Position numbers and translations under genes: made by a program
Shown here: piece by piece, positions 8,038-15,553 of the stretch
How the letters are laid out: every line of letters begins with the position of its first letter
Position numbering within the stretch: position 1 is the stretch's first letter
Notes under the pieces: generated by a model
Told to the model about the DNA's origin: nothing
Seen by the model: only the letters and a program-made list of their open reading frames with translations
The model's database searches: none
DNA from: a virus
Virus record (IMG/VR): IMGVR_UViG_3300010354_000430
Span: 1-29,160 of that record
Direction: 5' to 3' (one strand)
DNA length: 29,160 nt

Positions 8038-8343
8038 CTATAGGTTACAGTGTACTTGGAAAGTATGAATATCTGTATAATATGTTCCACTAGCTAACTG
8101 AATATGACCTTGAACTTTATAATAACCGGCCTCATCTAAATCGCCAGAAACAGTGTCATAATATGTTCTTCCGTCAGTTCCGCCAGAGCATAAACATCCA
8201 GATCTATAGATAACAGTATCGCTTGGCTTTTTAAAAGCAATGGTTATCATCGGGGCTCCAGAGATATTAACTACCTCGCCGTTATCTTTAACGGTAAATA
8301 TGAATCTTGTACCGATGTCATTTACATGAATTTCGCTAGACAT
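8038..8343 (-). CDS. small beta-sandwich structural protein, BppU-N-like
   Basis: A 101-residue protein of almost pure beta character: IHVNDIGTRFIFTVKDNGE, SGAPMITIAFKKPS, a DGRTYYDTVSGDLDEAG segment and a final TDIHTFQVHC strand. The pattern (ND-IGT-x-F at the start, an exposed kP loop, then GYYKVQGHIQL) resembles the N-terminal domain of baseplate upper proteins and related small phage structural proteins, so a virion role such as attachment of an appendage or adaptor is likely. The family assignment is a weak resemblance made by eye. AAGG lies upstream of the ATG. It follows the 58-codon ORF at 8405-8581 with a gap of about 60 bases, which contains a weak hairpin. Confidence 0.5.
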   Translation of the reverse strand: MSSEIHVNDIGTRFIFTVKDNGEVVNISGAPMITIAFKKPSDTVIYRSGCLCSGGTDGRTYYDTVSGDLDEAGYYKVQGHIQLASGTYYTDIHTFQVHCNL

Positions 8344-8404
8344 AATTACCTTATTAGTGTTATAGTATAATTAGTAGATATATTGAAGTCTACTTCTATG
8401 ATAT

Positions 8405-8581
8405 TCATAATAGTACTATTATTCTAGGATCTTCCTCTATATTTAGTTCTATTTCTATGGTCTTTTTAATACTAGCAATATGTGTTGGATCTTGCTGTAT
8501 GCTTAGTATAAAATAGAAAATTTCTCCATTAAACTTGGGAGTAAATGATGTGCAAAATGGAAGTTCGCAGAAATTAAACAT
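8405..8581 (-). CDS. small hypothetical protein (58 codons)
   Basis: An ATG at 8579-8581 opens a 58-codon frame ending with TGA at 8405-8407. The product begins MFNFCELPFCTSF and is rich in Ile, Glu and Thr, with a plausible strand-turn-helix arrangement (GEIFYFILSIQQDPTHIASI) and a charged middle (KKTIEIELNIEEDP). Codon choice (A/T-ending) matches neighbouring genes and the frame has the same direction as all other genes. It fills most of the only gap of about 275 bases in the window. A GAG lies 8-10 bases upstream of the ATG, which is a weak ribosome site. No family is recognised. It could be noncoding, but the direction, placement and composition favour a real small gene. Confidence 0.45.
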   Translation of the reverse strand: MFNFCELPFCTSFTPKFNGEIFYFILSIQQDPTHIASIKKTIEIELNIEEDPRIIVLL

Positions 8582-8618
8582 ACAGTCTCACATAGATATA
8601 CACGGATTATCTAGTATG

Positions 8619-8918
8619 TTAAACACAGTCCCAAGAAAACGTAGACGTATTCAAAGTACAGTTTTCACTAGGTTTTGGAGGTATAAAAGCGTCTAAATTC
8701 TCATCGTAATAATATCCTATTCCAGCATAATTACCCCTATAAGGTATTCCGCTATTTTTATGAGTATTAGAGTATGTATTATAACTAGTTCTTTTACAAA
8801 CTTGTCCTCTAAAATCACTATAATATTTTTCCCAATCAATTCCTAATTCATTCTCATCTCTACCAACAATAACTTCTGTAACTATATTATTTTCATCTAA
8901 AAATGCATAGTGTGCCAT
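8619..8918 (-). CDS. conserved small phage protein (MAHYAFLDENN family)
   Basis: A 99-residue protein beginning MAHYAFLDENNIVTEVIVG, followed by a Trp-Glu-Lys-Tyr, KRTSYNTYSNTHKNSG, then IPYRGNYAGIGYYYDENLDAF and a Pro-Lys-Pro motif. I recognise this as a small protein that recurs in marine and freshwater phages, often close to tail-fibre or structural genes, but I know of no demonstrated function. The many Tyr and Asn residues with the RGNYAGIGY motif suggest a compact beta fold. It has a strong AAAAGGAG site and lies directly downstream of the glycine-rich genes, with base composition of the AT-rich background, so it marks the end of the GC-rich island. Residues near the C-terminus include two Cys (NCTLNTS, WDCV). 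Confidence 0.6.
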   Translation of the reverse strand: MAHYAFLDENNIVTEVIVGRDENELGIDWEKYYSDFRGQVCKRTSYNTYSNTHKNSGIPYRGNYAGIGYYYDENLDAFIPPKPSENCTLNTSTFSWDCV

Positions 8919-8929
8919 ATTTTCTCCTT

Positions 8930-8945
8930 TTAACTAAAAGTTATA
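8930..8945. repeat. 16-base direct repeat, copy 1 (other copy 9871-9886)
   Basis: The 16 bases TTAACTAAAAGTTATA at 8930-8945 recur exactly at 9871-9886. In both cases the repeat is the 3' end of a glycine-rich gene, including the stop codon and the codons for the final residues ITFS. The spacing of 941 bases approximates one gene length, consistent with tandem duplication followed by divergence of the interior. Confidence 0.7.
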
Positions 8946-9859
8946 TTATCCGTTCCTGCCGTGATGGTCAAAATCGTATCGTTGCCACTTGTGGCTGACG
9001 TATAGGTAAGGCCTGCACCAACCGTCGCTGTGATCGTGCTGGAAAACCGCAGGACAACGACGCCGGAGCCGCCGTTACCCGGCACCTGCGTCGCGCCGTT
9101 ATAGCCGCCGCCGCCGCCAGAACCTGTGTTTGCAGTTCCAGCGGTAGCCGCTACTGTATTTGTTGCACCACGACCACCAATTCCGCTACCGCCTGCGGCA
9201 CCAGAACCGCTCCCTGCTCCACCGCCACCAGCCGCATACGTTGTCGAGCTAACTGGCGTTGATGAAGCTTTTCCTGTCCCTGCCGCGCCACCCGCGGTGG
9301 TGTTGTTTGCCCCGCCGGCACTGCCCGCGCCGCCGCCACCGCCGCCGGCGTTATAAAATCCGCTAAGTGCCCCCGCTCCGCCGTTGTTGCCTAACACAGA
9401 ACTGAGCGTTTTGCCGGAACTGTTAGCCGCGATGGCATACGAGCCGCCTCCTCCGCCACTGCCGCCATTTCCGGGGTATCTTAAAAACGTTGACGGAGCC
9501 CCGCCGCCTGAACCGCCTCCAATCGCCACCAATGGACCAAACTGAGAATAACCGCCGTGGTTTACTGCGCTAGAAGATATCGCTCCGCCCGCGCCTACAA
9601 CCACGGTATATGTGGTATTCAGCACAATTGTGATTTGCTGATCAATAAACGCGCCAGCGCCGCCGCCACCGCCAGCTAAATCTACCGAGCCTCCGGTGGT
9701 GCCGCCATATCCGCCGGGGCCGCCTCCACCAATGACAAGCGCCGTTACGACCAAAGCTCCGTCACGAAGTTCCCACGCATATCCGGTCCATGTGTACAGC
9801 CTGTCGTTCTGACGCGACAGTTGACCAACCGTTGGGCTATTTGGAAAACTAAATGGCAT
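8930..9859 (-). CDS. glycine-rich appendage/adhesin-like protein 1
   Basis: A 309-residue protein. Residues 1-34 (FPNSPTVGQLSRQNDRLYTW, TGYAWEL) are a common N-terminal module of phage fibre proteins; a similar LYQWTG segment ends the gene at 11112-12494. Residues 40-280 are a Gly-rich domain with GGGG runs and VVVGAGG strands, of the kind found in glycine-rich phage and bacterial surface proteins; in T-even-type gp38 adhesins, poly-Gly helices form the receptor-binding tip, so a receptor-binding role is plausible but not shown. The C-terminus (LTYTSATSGNDTILTITAGT) is shared with the gene at 9871. The DNA is strikingly GC-rich (47 of 60 G+C in 9061-9120) and uses GGC for many glycines, unlike the rest of the window. 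It was probably acquired recently. Confidence 0.65.
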   Translation of the reverse strand: MPFSFPNSPTVGQLSRQNDRLYTWTGYAWELRDGALVVTALVIGGGGPGGYGGTTGGSVDLAGGGGGAGAFIDQQITIVLNTTYTVVVGAGGAISSSAVNHGGYSQFGPLVAIGGGSGGGAPSTFLRYPGNGGSGGGGGSYAIAANSSGKTLSSVLGNNGGAGALSGFYNAGGGGGGAGSAGGANNTTAGGAAGTGKASSTPVSSTTYAAGGGGAGSGSGAAGGSGIGGRGATNTVAATAGTANTGSGGGGGYNGATQVPGNGGSGVVVLRFSSTITATVGAGLTYTSATSGNDTILTITAGTDNITFS

Positions 9860-9870
9860 AATACATTTCC

Positions 9871-9886
9871 TTAACTAAAAGTTATA
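9871..9886. repeat. 16-base direct repeat, copy 2 (other copy 8930-8945)
   Basis: An exact second copy of TTAACTAAAAGTTATA, at the 3' end of the second glycine-rich gene. The repeat contains the inverted pair AACT/AGTT, so the final codons are also weakly palindromic. Shared gene ends could serve as a site for homologous exchange or unequal crossing-over between the two genes. Confidence 0.7.
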
Positions 9887-10722
9887 GTGTCGGTGCCGGC
9901 TGTGAATGTAAGCACTGTATCTGTACCGGTCCTTTCACTCGTATATGTCAATCCAGCCCCAATTGTTGTTTTTAGATATGATGGAAATCGAATCACAACG
10001 ATACCAGAACCGCCATTACTGGGAGCGGCGCCATTGACTCCCGGTCCGCCTCCTCCGCCTCCTGTATTTACTCCACCAGCCTGACTTGTAGGCGCTCCTC
10101 CATTTCCGCCGCCACCTGAGCCGCCAGTGCCCGCAGTGGCTCCAGAAGCAACGCCGCCGCCACCGCCGCCACAAAATGTAGTGCTAGTAACAGGAATACT
10201 GGATGCTCTGCCTGCACCTCCGTTTCCTCCAACGGTTGAGACAGCAGTTGCTCCGGCGCTTCCAGCGCCGCCCCCGCCTCCGCCGCAATTCAAGGAGCTT
10301 GAGCCAAAACCGAATCCTCCAGAATTGCCTTGAGACGAAATAAACGCTAATCCTCGCAAACTTGTAATGTTCGATCCGGCACCAGATCCGGCGCGAGCGG
10401 CTGTATTATTTGCCAAACCACCGCCAATTGCGCTTAACGATCCAAATAATGATGAGTTACCGTAGTTAGAGGCAGTAGTGCCGCCAGCGCCGCCAGCGCC
10501 AATAGTTACTGAATATGCTTTATTCAAAATGACAGCAAATTCAGTGTCTTCAACAAATGCTCCCGCTCCTCCGCCGCCACTACTGTTAGTACTCGCATAA
10601 GTTCCGGTTCCGCCGCCGCCCACAACCAAAACTTTAATAACAGAAGTTTGCGTCGTACTCGTGAGATTAAACGGCAGAGAATTGCTAATCGGATTCCCAA
10701 AGCCAAAAACACCCGGATTCAT
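9871..10722 (-). CDS. glycine-rich appendage/adhesin-like protein 2
   Basis: A 283-residue protein paralogous to the gene at 8930-9859. After a different, short N-terminus (MNPGVFGFGNPISN) comes a strand KVLVVGGGGTG, then repeated Gly-rich blocks (SGGGGAGAFVED, SVTIGAGGAGG, CGGGGGGAGSAG) to about residue 240 and the shared C-terminal beta tail (GLTYTSERTGTDTVLTFTAG). The predicted fold is a glycine-rich sandwich, which suggests a virion-surface role; receptor binding is inference. GC content is raised but less extreme than in its sister (33 of 60 G+C in 10141-10200 and 24 of 60 in 10621-10680), as if this copy had ameliorated further. The start overlaps the stop of the preceding gene by four bases (ATGA), so translation is coupled. 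Confidence 0.65.
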   Translation of the reverse strand: MNPGVFGFGNPISNSLPFNLTSTTQTSVIKVLVVGGGGTGTYASTNSSGGGGAGAFVEDTEFAVILNKAYSVTIGAGGAGGTTASNYGNSSLFGSLSAIGGGLANNTAARAGSGAGSNITSLRGLAFISSQGNSGGFGFGSSSLNCGGGGGGAGSAGATAVSTVGGNGGAGRASSIPVTSTTFCGGGGGGVASGATAGTGGSGGGGNGGAPTSQAGGVNTGGGGGGPGVNGAAPSNGGSGIVVIRFPSYLKTTIGAGLTYTSERTGTDTVLTFTAGTDTITFS

Positions 10723-11102
10723 AGATCAGCCCCCAGCGCCGTCACATGAGTTGTTTGGGAAACACTAGTTGTTACTCGTATGCTCCACGACGAACTGGGG
10801 AGAATCAAGTTGTTGTATGAAGTGCTAACTCTTGTTTGCTGAACCGTAGACGATCCAGTAGCCGCCGCAATTGTTACTTCATCAAATAACCAATAAGTTG
10901 TGCCGTCGTACAGAAAGATTCGTACAATGGCAGCAGCACTTGTTGCCGCACATTTAACAACAATTTCTGCAATTCTTGTACCACCAGAACCTCCAGTAAG
11001 TAGTGTTCCAACATTAGTAGGTGCTGTGTATGACGAATCAGCAGTAGCAATACTTACTGATCCTATTCTTGGTGTTGCTGCAAAAGCTGGACTTGTTGCC
11101 AT
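10719..11102 (-). CDS. small conserved virion-type protein
   Basis: A 127-residue, Ala/Ser/Thr-rich beta protein: an N-terminal ATPRIGSVSIATADSSYTAP, then GGSGGTRIAEIVVKCAA, AIVRIFLYDGTTYWLFDEV (about 60-78) and a C-terminal THVTALGADL. This arrangement (a start like ATPR-x-G, a GG-x-RI-x-I strand, then R-IF-YDG and a final A-x-GADL) is familiar from small proteins encoded in phage structural clusters, probably trimeric or decoration-like, but I cannot name a characterised member. It is preceded by a strong TAGGAG site and couples to the glycine-rich gene through ATGA. Its composition is intermediate between the GC-rich island and the AT-rich background. It is likely to be on the virion, possibly the partner of the glycine-rich proteins. 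Confidence 0.55.
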   Translation of the reverse strand: MATSPAFAATPRIGSVSIATADSSYTAPTNVGTLLTGGSGGTRIAEIVVKCAATSAAAIVRIFLYDGTTYWLFDEVTIAAATGSSTVQQTRVSTSYNNLILPSSSWSIRVTTSVSQTTHVTALGADL

Positions 11103-11111
11103 AATATTCTC

Positions 11112-12494
11112 CTATTTAAAATTACTCCACATATAAAGATCAACTGCCGCTTGAGCATTATTTATACCACCTATTGGTGGACCAATTTCAACATATAATG
11201 AACCGGTCCACTGGTATAATCTACTTGTATCAGTTGCTAGATAGTATGATGATACTGATCCTGTGGCTGGAAATAAGCTTGTAGTAGCATAAGGTAATAT
11301 AGATAAACTATTAATAGTATAATTGCCACTACTAGAACTAACACTAATACCTGACCCGGCAGATATATTTGTTACTGGTAATAATCCGCTAACACTACTA
11401 TTAAAATCTGTAATATCAGAAGAAACATGCGTGTGACCGCTAACACTAACACCGGTTCCATTAACGGATAATGATGTAAAATTTCCACTACTACTAGCTA
11501 TCCATAATCCACTAGCATTATTATATTGTAAAAATTTGCCATCACTAGTACCATTTACAGCAACATTGTGAAGTTCTCCAAGCTCAAAACCGTTTTGTAC
11601 TTTAATAAAAATTTTACCATTATTTTGCTGTTTAACAATAACATATCCAATAAAAACTAGATGATTTGGAGCTACCGGTTTGTTTCCAGTTCCATAAATC
11701 AATGCTCCTGGCGTTGTTGGAGATAGCCAAATTGGATCTCCAGCAGATCCAGCAGAGTTAGTATTTATAGCATTTAAAGTGCCTTCAGTGATAACATATC
11801 CAAACTCATTGTTAGCAAGATCTTGTTTTAATAATCCAAGAGTTTTAGAAGAAGAACTTTCACCATTTGCAACAGCAAGTGTAATAGTTGGGTGATCGCC
11901 CTGTGCGCCATTGATATAAACAGCTTGGCCTTTAAATAATCCAGAACCAGTTGTATTTTTTACATATGCATTTACTTCTGTTGCAAAATTATCTATCCAC
12001 TGTAGATCATAATTAGTATCATTAATTTTCTGTAATAGTTGATTAGCTGTACCGCCACTTGGCAATACTGCAACAGCTTTATCTTCATAATAAAGTATAC
12101 CACTAAGATTATACAACGAACTAGTTGTAGGAGACGGGGCTGATCCAGATGTTAAAATTAGTTTATCAGTATAATTAGTTTCACTGTATAAATTTCTAAA
12201 TTTTAATGATGATGATCCTATATCATAGGTTTTATTACTCAATGGTATAAAATGACCACTACTGGTAATTTTTATTTTACCAGTTGCAGATTCACTGTAG
12301 GCTGTAGAAAATACTAGAGATGTAGGATTAGTTATCTCTGTAAAATCCCCCTCTGCTTCTGCATGAACACTAGCGCCGATCAATCTAGCATCGGCGCTAT
12401 TTGATTCATTAGAAGCAGCAAAGGATACTCTGCCCAATACATCAGACTGTTGAACATTACTATCCGATGTTTGAAGTGTAAATGATTCAGCCAT
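11112..12494 (-). CDS. modular tail-fibre-like protein
   Basis: A 460-residue protein. About 75-115 has the TYDIGSSSLKFRNLYSE pattern typical of phage fibre shafts. About 170-310 is a domain seen in many phage fibres: VNAYVKNTTGSGLFKGQAVY, a Gly-x-HP motif, a GLLKQDLANNEFGYVI segment, then GDPIWLSP and a FELGELHNVAV motif. About 345-400 has SGHTHVSSDITDF, the link to a C-terminal module ending in YYLATDTSRLYQWTGSLYVE. The protein is thus a chain of small shaft and knob modules without enzymatic motifs. The start is one base after the stop of the gene at 12496 and there is no good ribosome site, so translation probably depends on reinitiation. The role in host attachment is inferred. Confidence 0.65.
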   Translation of the reverse strand: MAESFTLQTSDSNVQQSDVLGRVSFAASNESNSADARLIGASVHAEAEGDFTEITNPTSLVFSTAYSESATGKIKITSSGHFIPLSNKTYDIGSSSLKFRNLYSETNYTDKLILTSGSAPSPTTSSLYNLSGILYYEDKAVAVLPSGGTANQLLQKINDTNYDLQWIDNFATEVNAYVKNTTGSGLFKGQAVYINGAQGDHPTITLAVANGESSSSKTLGLLKQDLANNEFGYVITEGTLNAINTNSAGSAGDPIWLSPTTPGALIYGTGNKPVAPNHLVFIGYVIVKQQNNGKIFIKVQNGFELGELHNVAVNGTSDGKFLQYNNASGLWIASSSGNFTSLSVNGTGVSVSGHTHVSSDITDFNSSVSGLLPVTNISAGSGISVSSSSGNYTINSLSILPYATTSLFPATGSVSSYYLATDTSRLYQWTGSLYVEIGPPIGGINNAQAAVDLYMWSNFK

Positions 12495-12495
12495 A

Positions 12496-13851
12496 TTAGA
12501 CTACAAACCAATTTGTTCCATCAGAAACGAAAGATAATGTTTCATATTGATAATACAAGATTTTAGATGTTGCACCATCTATAGTATCTGTATTATTTCG
12601 TGAAACTGTAACTGTACCAGCAGCACTATCTACCTTTTTAACTATTACTAATTTGCCAGTTACTGGGGCTGGTAATTTGACAGTTATTCCGCCAGCACCG
12701 CCACTAACAAGATTAATATCAGAAGATATAGTATCATTATTACTAAATGAACTGTCTACACTACGATAGCGTTTAGCTTCAGTAATGCCAGAGTCTTTAA
12801 CTCTTAGTATATCACTATTTACTTCTACTGTACTATTATCTACATTAAGATCAATAACTAGAGTATCTGTAGACTGACCAGTTGTAACAACGCCCGATCC
12901 ACCAGTAATAGTAAGAGTATCACCAAGGCTGATTGTTTGATTAGATCCACCATCACCAGCTAATGTAATTGAGCTATTAGCTAGCGAGCTATTGGGAACA
13001 TTACTTAAACCAAGAGTAATAGTACCAGAACTTGTTATTGGGGAACCGCTATCAATATCAATACCATCAGTACCACTAATAGCAACATATGTTACTGTGC
13101 CACCGCCAAGGTCTGTTAAGAAATTTGTCTTAGTTATTTTCTTTAGTTCATCAGCATTACTATCATAAATTAAAATTTGATCACCACTGGCTGGTGTAAT
13201 AAGTTCAGTTCTAGATGTAATTACTGTTTTAACAACATGAACGCCATTAGCATCACTTTGTAACCCACTGCCAGCAAGTACAGCTACTGAATCTTCATAT
13301 ACTACAATGCCACTACTAGCACCAACGTGGAGTGTTTTAGATTCTGAATTAATACCACCATCGACTAGACCGCTACCAGCAGTTGGATGAGTAGCCATAC
13401 GATAATAATTACTACCATTATTAGTAAATGTCCAATAATTATTACCTTCATCCCATTGTAATCTAACATTTGGATCATCACCACGCTCAATCTCAATACC
13501 AGCATCTGACATTGCAGATCCAGTAACATTTTTATTAAGAAGAATAATATTATCTTCTACTGATAAAACTTCAGTATTGAGTATAACCTGGGAGCCTTGT
13601 ACTGTTAAGTCTCCATTAATAACTACTCCAGATGAGAATGTGGCAATACCATCGCTTCCCAATGTGAGTAGTCCAGTTTGACTAGCACTACCTATTTTAC
13701 CGCCATCGCTTAATACTATATTGGGAACACGAAGCTGAGAATTGGCAGCATCTAGAAGAAAATTAGAATTTGATTCTAATACTTGATCACTAGATGTTGG
13801 ACCAAAAAATACTATGCCAGAAGGATTGCGATCATATGGAAGATATGCCAT
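12496..13851 (-). CDS. modular tail-fibre-like protein with shared C-terminal domain
   Basis: A 451-residue protein. It begins MAYLPYDRNPSGIVFFGPTS, followed by a region with GDLTVQGSQVILNTE and LSVEDNIILLNKNVTG (about 80-113), then AGIEIERGDDPNVRLQWDEG, a widespread fibre module. Later there are beta repeats (TLTITGGSGVVTTGQ) and the C-terminal 60 residues (LVIVKKVDSAAGTVTV, TIDGATSKILYY, VSDGTNWFVV) match the C-terminus of the gene at 14151-15497, so the two fibres carry the same tip-like domain on different shafts. A GAGGTAA site precedes the ATG. It is probably part of the receptor-recognition apparatus; the receptor cannot be inferred from sequence. Confidence 0.65.
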   Translation of the reverse strand: MAYLPYDRNPSGIVFFGPTSSDQVLESNSNFLLDAANSQLRVPNIVLSDGGKIGSASQTGLLTLGSDGIATFSSGVVINGDLTVQGSQVILNTEVLSVEDNIILLNKNVTGSAMSDAGIEIERGDDPNVRLQWDEGNNYWTFTNNGSNYYRMATHPTAGSGLVDGGINSESKTLHVGASSGIVVYEDSVAVLAGSGLQSDANGVHVVKTVITSRTELITPASGDQILIYDSNADELKKITKTNFLTDLGGGTVTYVAISGTDGIDIDSGSPITSSGTITLGLSNVPNSSLANSSITLAGDGGSNQTISLGDTLTITGGSGVVTTGQSTDTLVIDLNVDNSTVEVNSDILRVKDSGITEAKRYRSVDSSFSNNDTISSDINLVSGGAGGITVKLPAPVTGKLVIVKKVDSAAGTVTVSRNNTDTIDGATSKILYYQYETLSFVSDGTNWFVV

Positions 13852-13862
13852 TGTATTACCTC

Positions 13863-14123
13863 TTAAATATAAGGATCATTGATTGTGGGCGTGGAGATTG
13901 TATTTTCTAATTGCTTCTTAAGTAGATCTAATTGATATCTACGAACATGATCACCGATAAATTCTCTAACCATTCTATTAGCAAATACTGGTTTAGTTTC
14001 TGGATTTTCTATAGTATTACCATTAGAATCTATTATAGTTTCTGGACGCTTATAGTTGGAACACAAAGAATCTATAACTATATTGACATCACTATCAGCG
14101 ATTTCTATAGAGAATATTGCCAT
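13863..14123 (-). CDS. small hypothetical phage protein
   Basis: An 86-residue protein with an N-terminal strand-helix (FSIEIADSDVNIVIDSLCSN), a Pro/Asn-rich loop and a helical basic/aromatic segment (ANRMVREFIGDHVRRYQLDL), ending LLKKQLENTISTP. No membrane segment or signal is seen. Small proteins with this kind of arrangement accompany structural genes in many aquatic phages, but I cannot give a function. It lies between two fibre genes, 11 bases before the downstream start, so it is part of the same transcription unit; a chaperone or fibre-attachment role would be consistent but is guesswork. AAAGAGGAC precedes the ATG. Confidence 0.55.
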   Translation of the reverse strand: MAIFSIEIADSDVNIVIDSLCSNYKRPETIIDSNGNTIENPETKPVFANRMVREFIGDHVRRYQLDLLKKQLENTISTPTINDPYI

Positions 14124-14150
14124 TTTAGTCCTCTTTCATTAGTTTATACA

Positions 14151-15497
14151 CTAAATAATATACCAATTTGTATTATCCGAAACTAGAGTTATGGACTGAT
14201 AATCATATGGGATACTAATAGATGATGATCCATCTATAGTCTGCCCGCCAGTAGTAGAAACTGTTAAATTATTACTTCCATTTTTTCTTTTGATAATTAT
14301 ACGCTTACCACCATTATTAACAGCCGTTGGCATCGTCAAAGTGACATTACCACTAGCAGTATCCACAAAAACAACATCGTCTGTTATTAAGATAGAAACT
14401 GAAGAAGTAACATTTCTGTAATTCTCACTATAAGCTCTGGTTTGTACTGAATTATCACCACTAAATTTAATACTTTGACAATAAATTTGTCCACTAGGAC
14501 TAACGCTAGCAACAACTGAGGATGTATATGTTTCCCATTCTTGTAAATTTCCGGCTTGTGCTGCTGCTCCTTGTACTGTAAAAGCTGTAACTGATGCAGT
14601 TTGGTTATAGACATAAGATCCTGTTAACTTACTAACATTAAAAATATCTAAATTTCTATGGTTAACCCAAAAACCATTAGTATAGTTAACTAGTGCATAA
14701 TTTTGATCTGTTGCATAAATACCAGCAGAACCATTGTTGGCTTTAATATATCCTGCTGTTGGTTCGCCAGAAAAAGATGTGGAATATGATTTTAATCCTA
14801 GTTTCCAATTTGGAGATGACTCATTAGTTGAGTACAAAGCTATCATATTGTCATAAGCATTGTCAACGTAAGCATGAAAAAAACATCCTGCACTTGTTCT
14901 ATAAAATATATTGTCTATTAGTGAGCATGATGATACTTGAGAATTAGAAATATATGATCCAGACAATGTAGCAGAACCATATACTGATAAATCGCCAGCA
15001 ATAACAGCATCACCACTAACACTTAATATATCAGAAGACCAAGTAAGATCATTAGAACCAATAGCTATACCATTATTCCAATGAGCTATTTGACCATCAG
15101 AACCACTGGCAGCAATAGCAGCTTTAGTTTGTACGCTACCATCGGGAAAAGCTATGCCACTATAGTATGGATATAATCCAGAAGCATAACCATTATTGGT
15201 TAAGAAAAAAGATCGTTCTGCGGGGTACGAACAAAATACTACAGAGACGCCGTTCAAACTAATTTTTTGTTTACTATTACTACTGTCTAGAATATAGTCT
15301 CTAGATAATGTATTACTATTATAAGTACCAACACCTACTTCAAAATTATTACCATTTTCAATAGTATAATATGTACTATTGCCATTGCCTATAGCGTTAG
15401 CAAAAGATTGGAAGCTACCAAACGTATCAGCCAAGGTAATGGTGCCAGTACCTTGAGTTGTGCTAGTTTGTTTTACGCGGTCAGCAAGTATAAACAT
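14151..15497 (-). CDS. modular tail-fibre-like protein with shared N- and C-terminal modules
   Basis: A 448-residue protein. The N-terminal module (LADRVKQTSTTQGTGTITL, FEVGVGTYNS and a YPAERSFFLTNNG segment; about 1-105) is paralogous to the gene at 5578-6546. The middle has SGIAFPDGSVQTKAAI and GDLSVYGSATLSGSYIS shaft patterns, then a Trp-Lys-Leu-Gly-Leu beta domain (about 230-300) and a further shaft. The C-terminal 55 residues (RIIIKRKNGSNNLTV, TIDGSSSISIPYDYQ, VSDNTNWYII) match the end of the gene at 12496-13851. The gene therefore looks like a recombination product of modules found elsewhere in the window. An AGGA site precedes the ATG. Role in adsorption is inferred. Confidence 0.65.
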   Translation of the reverse strand: MFILADRVKQTSTTQGTGTITLADTFGSFQSFANAIGNGNSTYYTIENGNNFEVGVGTYNSNTLSRDYILDSSNSKQKISLNGVSVVFCSYPAERSFFLTNNGYASGLYPYYSGIAFPDGSVQTKAAIAASGSDGQIAHWNNGIAIGSNDLTWSSDILSVSGDAVIAGDLSVYGSATLSGSYISNSQVSSCSLIDNIFYRTSAGCFFHAYVDNAYDNMIALYSTNESSPNWKLGLKSYSTSFSGEPTAGYIKANNGSAGIYATDQNYALVNYTNGFWVNHRNLDIFNVSKLTGSYVYNQTASVTAFTVQGAAAQAGNLQEWETYTSSVVASVSPSGQIYCQSIKFSGDNSVQTRAYSENYRNVTSSVSILITDDVVFVDTASGNVTLTMPTAVNNGGKRIIIKRKNGSNNLTVSTTGGQTIDGSSSISIPYDYQSITLVSDNTNWYII

Positions 15498-15524
15498 TAT
15501 GTATCCTATTTAAATAACGAATCT

Positions 15525-15530
15525 ATTATA
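15525..15530 (-). promoter_or_regulatory. candidate -10 box (TATAAT), weak
   Basis: On the minus strand TATAAT lies at 15530-15525 in the 56-base gap between two appendage genes, followed by AG as at the candidate box after the capsid gene. No recognisable -35 element is present at normal spacing. In an AT-rich genome such a hexamer can occur by chance, so the call rests on the perfect match, its intergenic place and the shared TATAATAG octamer. Confidence 0.22.
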
Positions 15531-15553
15531 TTTTACACTATCTATAGTTATTA

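Noticed and set aside
8373-8394. AGTAGA/TCTACT hairpin in the gap before the gene at 8038.
   Set aside because: Only six A/T-rich pairs with a ten-base loop; expected by chance in such sequence.
9126-10333. Plus-strand ORFs rich in Pro and Ala opposite the glycine-rich genes.
   Set aside because: They are antisense images of Gly/Ala codons, have no ribosome site, and oppose the direction of all other genes.
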